DNA of 64,000 nt from assembly GCF_003946865.1 (NCBI RefSeq), contig NZ_QXTH01000008.1:1-64000 (forward strand), read 5' to 3'. Positions within the stretch are counted from its first letter, which is position 1; every line of letters begins with the position of its first letter. This DNA is from Antribacter gilvus. GTDB lineage: Bacteria; Actinomycetota; Actinomycetes; Actinomycetales; Cellulomonadaceae. Both the position numbers and the translations under genes were made by a program. The notes under the pieces are model-generated. The model did no database searches and had not been told where the DNA came from. It saw nothing but the letters and a program-made list of their open reading frames with translations. This document shows, one piece after another, positions 14,860 to 26,720 of the stretch.

Positions 14860-16041
14860 ATGGAGGAGCTGCTCAAGTTCGCGCCGCGCCCGACCGGCGC
14901 CGGAGAGATGTTTCAGCTGCTCCGCGACGGCCAGCCCCGGACGCGGGCCGACCTGGCCGCGATCACCGGGCAGGCGCGCTCGACCATCGCCGCCCGGATC
15001 GACCTGCTGATGTCGGCCGGTCTCATCGCCCCCGCCGGCGAGGCGAGCTCGACCGGGGGGCGCCCGCCCGCGACCTTCGCGTTCCGCCCGGGCGCGCGCG
15101 TCGTCCTCGCCGTGGACCTCGGCGCCACGCACGCCCACCTCGCGGTCACGGACCTCGCGTCGAACGTCCTGGCCGAGCTCGAGACCCCGCTGGCCATCGC
15201 GGACGGACCGGACGCCGTCCTGTCCTGGGTCACCGAGCACGGCGACAAGCTCCTGGAGACAGCGGGCCGCAGGCGGCACGAGCTGGTGAGCGTCGGGGTC
15301 GGGCTGCCAGGCCCCGTGGAGCACTCGACCGGCCGCCCCATCAACCCGCCGATCATGCCCGCGTGGGACGACGTCGACGTGCCCGGCATCCTCCGCAGGC
15401 ACTTCGGGACCGCGGTGCTCGTGGACAACGACGTGAACATCATGGCGCTCGGCGAGCACCGGACCGCGTGGCCGGAGGTCACCGACATGCTGTTCGTCAA
15501 GGTGGCCACCGGCATCGGGTCCGGCATCATCGCCGACGGGGAGCTGCGGCGCGGCGCCCAGGGCGCCGCCGGGGACATCGGGCACATCGCCGTGCCGCAC
15601 GCACCGGACGTCCAGTGCCGGTGCGGCAACGTCGGCTGCCTCGAGGCGGTCGCGAGCGGCCAGGCGGTCGCCACGGCGCTCCGCGCCGCCGGGCTCGACG
15701 CCGCCACGAGCGCCGACGTCGTCGCCCTGGTCCGCTCGGGCGACCTCGTCGCGAGCCGGGCCCTGCGCCAGGCGGGCCGCGACCTCGGTTCGGTGCTCGC
15801 TGCCTGCGTGAGCCTCCTCAACCCGTCGCTCATCGTCATCGGCGGCATCATCGCCGACGCCGGCGAGCACCTCATCGCCGGGATCCGCGAGGTCGTGTAC
15901 CAGCGGTCCCTCCCCCTGGCGACCCAGCACCTCAGGATCGTGACGTCGCAGGCCCGGGCCCGGGCGGGGGTGCTGGGTGCCAGCGCGATGGCTATCGATC
16001 ACGTACTCTCTCCCGCAGCGATCGACGCCCTCATCACGTGA
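14860..16041 (+). CDS. ROK-family transcriptional repressor
   Basis: The 393-residue protein has an N-terminal winged helix-turn-helix (about 15-60: MFQLL, RADLAAITGQARSTIAARI) and a ROK sugar-kinase-like domain. The latter shows the phosphate-binding motif DLGAT (87-91) and the zinc motif CRCGNVGCLE, as in NagC/Mlc/XylR. It most likely senses the sugar imported by the divergent ABC system and represses it and the ThuA gene downstream. The ATG was chosen as start; a GTG two codons earlier is possible, and no ribosome binding site is evident. Confidence 0.9.
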   Translation: MEELLKFAPRPTGAGEMFQLLRDGQPRTRADLAAITGQARSTIAARIDLLMSAGLIAPAGEASSTGGRPPATFAFRPGARVVLAVDLGATHAHLAVTDLASNVLAELETPLAIADGPDAVLSWVTEHGDKLLETAGRRRHELVSVGVGLPGPVEHSTGRPINPPIMPAWDDVDVPGILRRHFGTAVLVDNDVNIMALGEHRTAWPEVTDMLFVKVATGIGSGIIADGELRRGAQGAAGDIGHIAVPHAPDVQCRCGNVGCLEAVASGQAVATALRAAGLDAATSADVVALVRSGDLVASRALRQAGRDLGSVLAACVSLLNPSLIVIGGIIADAGEHLIAGIREVVYQRSLPLATQHLRIVTSQARARAGVLGASAMAIDHVLSPAAIDALIT

Positions 16042-16090
16042 GGCGCCGGACGCGCGGGTCGCCAGCGTCGTCGACAACCTAGGAGAACCC

Positions 16091-16756
16091 ATGACCGTCG
16101 GGAACCGTCGAGCCCTCGTGGTGCGGGGTGGCTGGCCCGGGCACGCGCCCGTCGAGGCCGCCGACCTGTTCGTTCCGTTCCTCCAGGAGTCGGGCTTCGA
16201 CGTGGTCCTCGAGGAGTCGCTCGAGGCCTACGCCGACGACGAGTTCATGGCCGGGATCGACCTCGTGGTGCAGTGCTGGACGATGGGCGACATCCTGCCC
16301 GACGAGATGCGCGGTCTCCGGGCCGCCGTCGCGGGCGGCACGGGCCTCGCGGGGTGGCACGGCGGGATCGTCGACTCCTTCCGGCTCGCCACCGACTACC
16401 TGCAGATGGTGGGCGGGCAGTTCGCCGCGCACCCGCACGACCTCGTGCACCACACGATCGACGTGGTTCCCGGCAAGGAGGACCACCCGGTGATAGCCGG
16501 GCTGGAGTCCGTCGCGCTCCACTCGGAGCAGTACTGGGTGCTGACGGACGCCCTGGCGGAGGTGCTCGCCACCACGACGATCGTGCCGCAGCCGGGCGAC
16601 CCGTGGAGCGAGCCGCTCGTGTGCCCGGCCGTCTGGACGCGCCGGTGGGGCACCGGGAAGGTGTTCGTCTCGACGGCCGGCCACCAGCTCGCCGACCTCG
16701 AGAACCCCGCCCTGCGCGCGATCGTCGAGCGCGGGATGCTCTGGGCGAGCCGCTGA
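16091..16756 (+). CDS. ThuA-like cytosolic protein
   Basis: The 221-residue protein is a stand-alone ThuA-like domain (class I glutamine amidotransferase-like fold) with the GLAGWHGGIVDSFR, GGQFAAHPHD and AVWTRRWGTGKVF segments of the family. ThuA proteins are tied to trehalose and related disaccharide use, often with Gfo/Idh oxidoreductases. AGGAG lies six bases before the ATG. It follows the ROK gene by 49 bases and probably shares its promoter. It lacks a signal peptide, unlike the ThuA domain of the large secreted enzyme, so the locus has one ThuA unit on each side of the membrane. Confidence 0.88.
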   Translation: MTVGNRRALVVRGGWPGHAPVEAADLFVPFLQESGFDVVLEESLEAYADDEFMAGIDLVVQCWTMGDILPDEMRGLRAAVAGGTGLAGWHGGIVDSFRLATDYLQMVGGQFAAHPHDLVHHTIDVVPGKEDHPVIAGLESVALHSEQYWVLTDALAEVLATTTIVPQPGDPWSEPLVCPAVWTRRWGTGKVFVSTAGHQLADLENPALRAIVERGMLWASR

Positions 16757-16763
16757 CGACAGG

Positions 16764-17834
16764 TCACCTGCTGACGCGGTCCTCGCCGGGCTTCGCCGCC
16801 TGCCGCAGGGCCCGGCCACGGGCCAGGTCCTGCTGCCGCCTCGCCTCCCGCTTCTCGCTGGCGCGCGTGCTGCGCGGCGGGAGCTGGATCGTCTCCTCGG
16901 CGGCGATCCCCGCCTGCAGCTCGCGGCCCCGCTCGAGCTCGGAGTCCAGCTCCGCGCCGAAGAGGAGCGCGAGGTTGGTGATCCACATCCACAGCAGGAA
17001 CACGACGAAGCCGGCCAGCGTGCCGTACGTGGCGCCGTAGTTCGAGAAGCCCGAGACGTAGACGCCGAAGGCGGCGGACGCGACCAGCCACCCGAGGATG
17101 GCGACCACGGCGCCCACGCTGATCCAGCGGAAGCGCGGCTGCCGCACGTTGGGCGTCCAGTGGTACAGGATCGCCACGAGCAGGACCACGAGCAGCAGCA
17201 TGACGGGCCACTTCGCGATGTCCCACACCGTCACGGCGGCGTCGCCCAGGCCGACCGTCTCCCCCACCGCCCGGGCGACCGGGCCGGTCAGCACCAGGGA
17301 CGCGACGACGAGGCCGGCGAGCAGGACGGTGACGAGCGTCAGGGCGAGCAGCACGGGCCGCAGCACCCAGACGGGCCGGCCCTCGTCGATCTCGTAGACG
17401 CGGTTCATGGCGCGCCCGAAGGCCCCCACGTACCCGGAAGCCGACCACAGGGCGAGCACGACACCGAGGACGAGGGCCACGCCCGCCCTGCCCCCGCCCT
17501 CGGCAGCGTTCGCGACGAGCGGCTCCGCGACCGACAGCACGTCCTCGGGCACCACGCCCTCCATCGTCCCCAGCACCTGGTCGACCATGCGCTGCCCGTT
17601 CCCGGCGAGGCCCAGCAGCGACACCAGCGCCAGGAGCGCGGGCGCCGCGGCGAGGACCGCGTAGTAGGTCAGGGCGGCGGCCAGGTCGAGGCACTGGTCG
17701 CGGGAGAACTGGCGCACCGTGGTGCGCAGCACGTACCCCCAGGACCGCTTGTGCAGGTCCGTCGGGTGGTCGGGCTTGCGCGGGTCGTCCGGGGCGGGCG
17801 TCCCCGGCCTCTCCGTGCTGTCGGCGCGGCTCAT
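16764..17834 (-). CDS. YihY/BrkB-family inner-membrane protein
   Basis: The 356-residue protein has about six transmembrane segments between residues 60 and 310 and the family features ALTYYAVLAAAPALLAL and SNYGATYGTLAGFVVFLLWMW. Both termini are hydrophilic and charged. The function of the family is not settled; older names as RNase BN or virulence factor BrkB are not well supported. It follows the DUF3618 gene closely and may belong to the same operon. Its end is only seven bases from the convergent ThuA gene. Confidence 0.9.
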   Translation of the reverse strand: MSRADSTERPGTPAPDDPRKPDHPTDLHKRSWGYVLRTTVRQFSRDQCLDLAAALTYYAVLAAAPALLALVSLLGLAGNGQRMVDQVLGTMEGVVPEDVLSVAEPLVANAAEGGGRAGVALVLGVVLALWSASGYVGAFGRAMNRVYEIDEGRPVWVLRPVLLALTLVTVLLAGLVVASLVLTGPVARAVGETVGLGDAAVTVWDIAKWPVMLLLVVLLVAILYHWTPNVRQPRFRWISVGAVVAILGWLVASAAFGVYVSGFSNYGATYGTLAGFVVFLLWMWITNLALLFGAELDSELERGRELQAGIAAEETIQLPPRSTRASEKREARRQQDLARGRALRQAAKPGEDRVSR

Positions 17835-17849
17835 CGATCTCCTCCCGGG

Positions 17850-18485
17850 TCAGGCGCCGCCGCTCGCCGACGAGCGGACGTCGGACGCAGCACCCTTGCC
17901 GTGCTCGCCGACCTCCTGCGCGGCCTCCCGGCCGTGCTCCTTGACCTCGCGAGCCTTCTCCTTCGCGGAGTCCTGCACCGCGCGCAGCTCCTCCTGCGCG
18001 GGGCCCTTGAGGTCCTGGGCCATCTCGTTCGCGGACTGCTTGACGTCCTCCATCAGCGGCTGGGCCTTGTCCTTGACCCGCGTCGCGGCGCGGGACTCGG
18101 CCTGGCTCGCCGGGATGAGGGACGCCGCGATCATGCCCACGCCGAACGCGACGAGCCCCGCGGCCAGCGGGTTGCCCTCCGTCTGCCGCCGCACGGTCTG
18201 CGGGGCGGAGGACACGGTGTCGGCGACCGACGACGCCGTTCCGCGGACGGAGTCCGCCGCGCCGTGCGCCGTCCCGGACATGGTGTCGCTCATACCGTGC
18301 TTCGCGTCGTGCGCGCTGCCCATCACGCGGTCCTTCATGCGGGACACGGAGCCACGCACGCGCTCCGTCCGGCGGCGCACCGCCTGCTGGGGGCTCACCT
18401 TCTCACCGAGCGCGTCGACGTCCGCGCTCAGCTCCACGCGGGTGCGCTCGATGTCGGCCCGGATCACCTCGGGGTCGGTGCTCAT
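17850..18485 (-). CDS. DUF3618-domain membrane-associated protein
   Basis: The 211-residue protein begins with the DUF3618 signature DPEVIRADIERTRVELSADVDAL. It continues with a long Ala/Ser-rich amphipathic stretch, one hydrophobic helix (AAGLVAFGVGMIAASLI, near 125-145) and a charged Lys/Glu helix. The function is unknown; such genes accompany small holin-like proteins in Actinobacteria. Its ATG overlaps the stop of the holin-like gene (ATGA), and GAGGAGAGG precedes it. Confidence 0.85.
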   Translation of the reverse strand: MSTDPEVIRADIERTRVELSADVDALGEKVSPQQAVRRRTERVRGSVSRMKDRVMGSAHDAKHGMSDTMSGTAHGAADSVRGTASSVADTVSSAPQTVRRQTEGNPLAAGLVAFGVGMIAASLIPASQAESRAATRVKDKAQPLMEDVKQSANEMAQDLKGPAQEELRAVQDSAKEKAREVKEHGREAAQEVGEHGKGAASDVRSSASGGA

Positions 18486-18982
18486 GAGTTCCTCTCCTCG
18501 TGTCCTTGGAGTGCGTTCGGGATCTTCTTCAGGGAGTCGGTGGTCTGGGGAAGGCCCTTGACCCTGCGGACCTCGGCCCGCCCGCGCAGGTAGAGCACGG
18601 CGGCGACGACGGCCCAGACGAGGGCGACGACGACGGCCGACCACCCCCTGCCCATCAGGGAACCGAGGCCCCACCACAGGGCGACCGACAGGAACAGCAG
18701 GACCATGTGGCCCGCCACCCCCGCGCCGGCGAACATGCCCGCGCCCTTGCCGGCCTCCTTGGCGGACTGCGTCGCCTCGGCCTTCGCGAGCGCCACCTCC
18801 TGGCGCACCAGCCGCGAGAAGTCGCGGCTCAGCTCGCCGACGATCTCGCCCAGGCTCGCCGTCTCGGGGTCCGGCGCGACGCCGGGCCTCCGGTCGGTCG
18901 ACGGCACCCTCGCGTGGGCGCCCGACGGCGTCGCGGTCGGGACCGGAGACTCCACCCAGTCGGGCTCACGCGCGGTCGGCAT
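18482..18982 (-). CDS. Phage-holin-family (actinobacterial holin-X type) protein
   Basis: The 166-residue protein has an N-terminal charged region, a helix with SLGEIVGELSRDFSRLVRQE, then two adjacent transmembrane segments (about 85-110 and 115-135). This is the layout of the actinobacterial DUF1469/holin-X family. There is no other sign of a phage, so this is a chromosomal membrane protein rather than a lysis gene. It overlaps the upstream gene by 17 bases and the downstream one by four. Confidence 0.82.
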   Translation of the reverse strand: MPTAREPDWVESPVPTATPSGAHARVPSTDRRPGVAPDPETASLGEIVGELSRDFSRLVRQEVALAKAEATQSAKEAGKGAGMFAGAGVAGHMVLLFLSVALWWGLGSLMGRGWSAVVVALVWAVVAAVLYLRGRAEVRRVKGLPQTTDSLKKIPNALQGHEERNS

Positions 18983-19874
18983 CGTCGACACCTCCCCGCC
19001 GGCTCTGCCACGTCGGGTCGAGGTCCTCGGCGATCGGCTCGCCCGTCGTGGCCTCGCCGGTCGTGGCGGGGTATCCACCGGAGGTCCCCACGTCCGAGGT
19101 CGGCGCGTAGGCACCGGAGCCCGCGCGGGTGCCCACCGCGGGCTCGCCCGGGACGCCGCCCACGCCCACGGCCGGGTCGCTGCCGTACGCCGTGCCCGCG
19201 CCGTACGCGGAGTCGGCGGGGTAGCCCGACCCGGTGGCGTAGGTGGTCCCGGCGGGCCCGTACGTGCCCGCGACCTCGTCGCGCCGGACCGTCCCGTCGC
19301 CGCCGGAGTCCTTCAGACCGCGGGCGAGACGGCCGGCGAGCAGGCCGGCCCCGGCCGCGACGGCGAGGAACACCCCGGGGCGACGGCGCGCGAAGTCCTG
19401 CACCTCGGAGAGGACCGACCCGGGGTCGCGGTCCTCGAACCACGACGCCGCGCGGCGGCTCAGGTCGCCGGCGCGCTCGGCGAGGTCTGCGGCGTAGCCG
19501 TGCTCCTGGCTCGAGCCGGCCATCTGGGCCAGCTCGTCGCCGAAGCTGCGCAGCCCGCCGGCCAGGCGCTGCTGCTGCGTCCCGGCCTGGCCGCGGAGCT
19601 CCTCGCGGGCCTGCCCCGCGAGGTTGCGCGCGCGCTCCTTGGCCTCGCCCGCAACCTCGCCGGCCTTCTCGCGGGACTCGTGCGCCAGCCCCTTCGTGGC
19701 GTCGCCGGCGTGCGACGCCACGTCGGCGGCGCGCCCCTTCGCCTCGTGGGCCGTCGACCCCGAGGACTGCTGCGACGGCGGGGCACCCGGTCCGGACGAC
19801 AGACCGGTGGACGCCCCTGTGGTGTCGTGCGCCACGCCCGTGGGCGTGCGCTGCGGGTAGCTGCTCTCACTCAT
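18966..19874 (-). CDS. Ala/Gly-rich LEA-like stress protein with one membrane segment
   Basis: The 302-residue protein has a low-complexity hydrophilic N-terminus, an amphipathic Lys/Glu/Ala segment with late-embryogenesis-abundant character (HEAKGRAADVASHAGDATKG), a hydrophobic helix (RRPGVFLAVAAGAGLLAG) and a Tyr/Gly-rich C-terminus. No enzyme motif is visible. It opens the operon with the holin-like and DUF3618 genes, and AGGAG precedes its ATG. A role in envelope or desiccation stress is inferred from composition only. Confidence 0.75.
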   Translation of the reverse strand: MSESSYPQRTPTGVAHDTTGASTGLSSGPGAPPSQQSSGSTAHEAKGRAADVASHAGDATKGLAHESREKAGEVAGEAKERARNLAGQAREELRGQAGTQQQRLAGGLRSFGDELAQMAGSSQEHGYAADLAERAGDLSRRAASWFEDRDPGSVLSEVQDFARRRPGVFLAVAAGAGLLAGRLARGLKDSGGDGTVRRDEVAGTYGPAGTTYATGSGYPADSAYGAGTAYGSDPAVGVGGVPGEPAVGTRAGSGAYAPTSDVGTSGGYPATTGEATTGEPIAEDLDPTWQSRRGGVDDADRA

Positions 19875-19991
19875 GCTCGGTCTCCTGTCGTCAGACACCG
19901 GCCGCGGCGCGGCCGGTCTGCCTGCGGGAGCGAGACGGGCTGAAGGAGTGCGCAGCCCGGCTCGCGGGCGGCCGTTTCCTGACCTCATTCG

Positions 19992-20019
19992 AGGCTAGGC
20001 GGACCCTGGGCACTCACAA
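19992..20019 (-). promoter_or_regulatory. Candidate promoter of the envelope-stress operon, TTGTGA-16 bp-TAGCCT
   Basis: On the minus strand TTGTGA (20014-20019) and TAGCCT (19992-19997) are 16 bp apart and about 115 bases before the first gene. The spacing is slightly short. The sequence is compatible with a housekeeping sigma factor, and an alternative sigma factor cannot be excluded. Confidence 0.35.
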
Positions 20020-20032
20020 CTCCGGGCGCGTA

Positions 20033-20060
20033 CGCCCCTCCCGACCGGCCGGGAAGGGCG
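20033..20060 (-). terminator. Terminator hairpin of ligA
   Basis: CGCCCCTCCCG (20033-20043) and CGGGAAGGGCG (20050-20060) form an 11-bp stem. The only imperfect pair becomes a G-U wobble in the minus-strand transcript. It starts 12 bases past the ligA stop codon. Confidence 0.55.
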
Positions 20061-20072
20061 CGGTGGCACACG

Positions 20073-23848
<3,776 letters not shown>

Positions 23849-23854
23849 GAGTAG

Positions 23855-23860
23855 AAGGTA
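23855..23860 (-). promoter_or_regulatory. -10 box TACCTT for leaderless MurG-like mRNA
   Basis: A TAnnnT hexamer ends six bases before the ATG, and no ribosome binding site is present. It lies in the divergent space shared with the flavoprotein gene. Confidence 0.45.
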
Positions 23861-23972
23861 GCCCGGGCAACGGGGTGGGTGGGATCGGCCGGACGCCCTA
23901 CCGGGCAACCCATCGATATCGCTACCATTCGACCGAAATGGCAGGTGCATACCGCCACGAATGGGAGTCAAC

Positions 23973-25475
23973 GTGAAGATCGCCGTCATCGGTGCAGGAT
24001 TCGCGGGCCTCGCAGCGGCAAAGGTGCTGCGCGAGCTCGATCACGACGTCACCGTGTACGAGAAGGCGCCCGACGTCGGCGGCGTGTGGAGCGCCACCCG
24101 CCGGTACAGCGGCCTGAGCACCCAGAACAACCGGGACTCGTACACCTTCTCCGACCTGAGGATGCCCCGGCACTTCGCCGAGTTCCCCCTCGGTGAGCAG
24201 GTCCAGACCTACCTGGAGACGTACACCGACACCTTCGGGCTCCGGCGGTCCCTCCGGCTCTCGACGGAGGTGGTGCGCGCCGAGCTCACCGACGTCGAGG
24301 ACGGCTGGCTGATCACCGCCCGCCCCGCCGGTGGCGCCGTCGGCGACCCCGAGCGGTACGACCACCTCGTCGTGGCCAACGGCATCTTCTCCGACCCGGT
24401 GTTCCCCCGGTACGAGGGGTACGCGGACCTCGTCCGGGCCGGCGGCCGGATGGTCGCGGCCACGCAGCTGGGCGACGTCGAGGCGGAGCGCGGCAAGCAC
24501 GTCGTCGTGGTCGGCTACGGCAAGTCCGCGTGCGACGTGGCCGCCGAGCTCGGGCCTGTCGCCGTGAGCACCACGGTGGTGGCGAGGCAGCTGCTGTGGA
24601 AGATGCCGAAGTACATCGGCAACGTCCTCAACATGAAGTACCTGCTCCTCACGCGGATGGGCGAGGCGCTGTTCGAGTACCAGGAGCCGGCCGGGTTCGA
24701 GAAGTTCCTGCACGGCGCCGGCAAGCCGGTGACCGCGGGCATGGTCGAGTCCCTCGGCGCGGTCTCCACGGCACAGTACAAGCTGAAGAAGCTGGGGCTC
24801 GTACCGCGCGGCCCGTTCGCGGACATCGCCAGCAGCACGGTCAGCCTGGCCACCGAAGGCTTCTACGACCAGGTGGCCGACGGCAAGATCTCCGTGCACC
24901 GGGACGCCGAGATCGAGCGCTTCGTCGTCAAGGACGGCGAGCCGTGGGCGCTGCTGACCGACGGCGCCGAGGTGCGCGCCGACCTCGTGGTCTGCGGCAC
25001 CGGCTTCCACCAGCGGCTGCCGTTCCTCTCGGAGGACCTGCAGTCGCGCGTGGTGGGCGAGGACGGCAACTTCCACCTCTGGCGGCAGATCCTCCCCCAC
25101 GACCTGCCCCACCTGACCTTCTCGGGCTACAACTCGTCGTTCTTCAGCCCGCTGTCGGCGGAGGTCGGCGCCGTCTGGACCGGCGCGTACCTCGCCGGGC
25201 TGGTCGAGCTGCCCCCGCTCGACGAGCGTCGCCGGCTGGTCGCCGAGCGGGTGCACTGGCTCCAGGAGCGCACCAACGGCCGGCACGCCCGCGGCACCAA
25301 CGTCATCCCGTTCTCGTTGCACAACATCGACGAGACGCTCGGGGACCTCGGGCTCGACATCGGCTCGGCCGCGAAGCTCAAGCAGTGGCTCCTGCCGGTC
25401 GACCCGACGGCCTACCGCGGCATGACCGCGCGGCTGCGGCAGCGCATCGTGGAGCGCGCCCCCGCCGAGGTCTGA
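23973..25475 (+). CDS. NAD(P)/FAD-binding flavin monooxygenase-like protein
   Basis: The 500-residue protein has an N-terminal FAD Rossmann motif (VIGAGFAGLAAA), a second nucleotide motif (VVVGYGKSACDVAAEL, near 180) and the ATG/CGTGF-type segment VVCGTGFH. This matches the CzcO/FMO group of flavoproteins. The FxGxxxHxxxY signature of true FMOs is not clear, so oxygenation is not proven. The GTG start was preferred over an ATG four codons earlier because GGGAG lies five bases before it. The gene is convergent with the conservon P450 genes, with 18 bases between stops. Confidence 0.82.
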   Translation: MKIAVIGAGFAGLAAAKVLRELDHDVTVYEKAPDVGGVWSATRRYSGLSTQNNRDSYTFSDLRMPRHFAEFPLGEQVQTYLETYTDTFGLRRSLRLSTEVVRAELTDVEDGWLITARPAGGAVGDPERYDHLVVANGIFSDPVFPRYEGYADLVRAGGRMVAATQLGDVEAERGKHVVVVGYGKSACDVAAELGPVAVSTTVVARQLLWKMPKYIGNVLNMKYLLLTRMGEALFEYQEPAGFEKFLHGAGKPVTAGMVESLGAVSTAQYKLKKLGLVPRGPFADIASSTVSLATEGFYDQVADGKISVHRDAEIERFVVKDGEPWALLTDGAEVRADLVVCGTGFHQRLPFLSEDLQSRVVGEDGNFHLWRQILPHDLPHLTFSGYNSSFFSPLSAEVGAVWTGAYLAGLVELPPLDERRRLVAERVHWLQERTNGRHARGTNVIPFSLHNIDETLGDLGLDIGSAAKLKQWLLPVDPTAYRGMTARLRQRIVERAPAEV

Positions 25476-25493
25476 GCGGGGGTCGCGCGCGGG

Positions 25494-26720
25494 TCACGCC
25501 GCCCGGAGCAGCACGGGAAGCCTGCTCGGGCGGCGTGTCCACGGCGACGGCGTCATCCCGATCGCCCCGGGCTCGACGGTCAGCCCCATCTCCGGTGCCC
25601 GGTGCAGCACCACCTCCACCGCGGTGCGGGTGATGATGGTGGCCGCCCGGTGCGCCGGGCACGCGTGCGCGCCCGCGCCCCATGTCAGGTGGAACCGGTT
25701 GTCCGCCTCGAGCCACGGCTCGGACGTCGCGTGCACCGCCTGGTCCGTGTTCGCCGCGGCGAGCGCGGGCACGACGGCGTCCCCGCGCGCCACGAGCCGC
25801 CCGCCCAGCTCGCAGTCGGAGAGGGCGAACCGCGGAAGGACGTGGGTCATCGGCGGCGTGGTGCGGGAGACCTCGTCCAGCGCGCCCTCGAAGTCGATGC
25901 GCCCGCCCTGGAACCGCGCGACGAACGCCTCGTCGGTGAGGAGCGCGTGCAGAACGCTCGCGATCCACGCGGTCCCGGCCTCCTGCCCGATGGTGAACAG
26001 CAGGGCGATCGCCGCCTGGACCTCGATGTCGTTGGCCAGCGTCGGCCGGTCGATCAGCGACGCGGTCAGGTCGCCCGCCGGCTCGGCCCGGTGGGCGGCC
26101 ACGTGCTCGACGAGCAGCATGAGCTGTTCGTCGGACGCCTCCTGCGCCGCCTCCAGGCCACGGTGCTGCGCCTGGACCAGGTCCCGCATGCGCGCGGCGT
26201 CGACGAGGCTCAGCCCCAGCACCTCGCCGAGGACCTGGACCGGGACCTCGACGGCGTAGTCGCGCACGAGGTCCACCTCGGCGCGGGAGGCGAGGCGGTC
26301 CAGCACGGCGTGCGCCGTGGCCGACGTGGTGCGCGCCAGCCGGCTCTCGTCCAGCTCCGCGAGGGCGTCGTCGATCGCCGCCCGCAGCCGGCGGTGGTGG
26401 GCGCCGTCCACGTAGTACGCGTTCTCGCGGGGCGCCAGCAGCCCGAGCACCGCCGACGCCGGGTCCGGGCCGTGCTCGGCGACGTACCGCCAGGTCCGCG
26501 AGTCCCGTGAGAACAGGAGCTCGTTGCGCAGGACCGCGCTGACCTCCCGGTGGCCGAGCACCAGCCAGGCCGGGACGCCCGGCTCCAGGTCGACCGGGGC
26601 CACGGGGCCCCACTGCAGCTGCAGGCGCGCGTACAGCTCGCGCGGGTCCGGTGCGCCGGTCACCTCGTCCAGCCGGACCCTGTGCGGCACGTCCTCGAGC
26701 CGCTCCTGGTACGTCGTCAC
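25494..26720 (-). CDS. Cytochrome P450, CYP154-like, conservon-associated
   Basis: The 408-residue P450 keeps the ExxR motif (E283-V-S-R286) and the heme-ligand loop WGAGAHACPA (Cys354). Its I-helix reads TIGQEAGTAWI instead of the usual AGxxTT. P450s hydroxylate small molecules with electrons from ferredoxin; the substrate is unknown. The gene starts with GTG inside the stop of the preceding P450 (GTGA overlap), so the pair is translationally coupled. The close pairing behind kinase-like, roadblock, DUF742 and GTPase genes matches CYP157-CYP154 pairs in Streptomyces conservons; naming to family level is inference. Confidence 0.85.
   Translation of the reverse strand: MTTYQERLEDVPHRVRLDEVTGAPDPRELYARLQLQWGPVAPVDLEPGVPAWLVLGHREVSAVLRNELLFSRDSRTWRYVAEHGPDPASAVLGLLAPRENAYYVDGAHHRRLRAAIDDALAELDESRLARTTSATAHAVLDRLASRAEVDLVRDYAVEVPVQVLGEVLGLSLVDAARMRDLVQAQHRGLEAAQEASDEQLMLLVEHVAAHRAEPAGDLTASLIDRPTLANDIEVQAAIALLFTIGQEAGTAWIASVLHALLTDEAFVARFQGGRIDFEGALDEVSRTTPPMTHVLPRFALSDCELGGRLVARGDAVVPALAAANTDQAVHATSEPWLEADNRFHLTWGAGAHACPAHRAATIITRTAVEVVLHRAPEMGLTVEPGAIGMTPSPWTRRPSRLPVLLRAA

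Noticed and set aside
18482-18982. Holin-like gene as sign of a prophage
   Set aside because: No integrase, terminase, capsid or lysin genes are nearby. This holin-X family is a normal chromosomal family in Actinobacteria.
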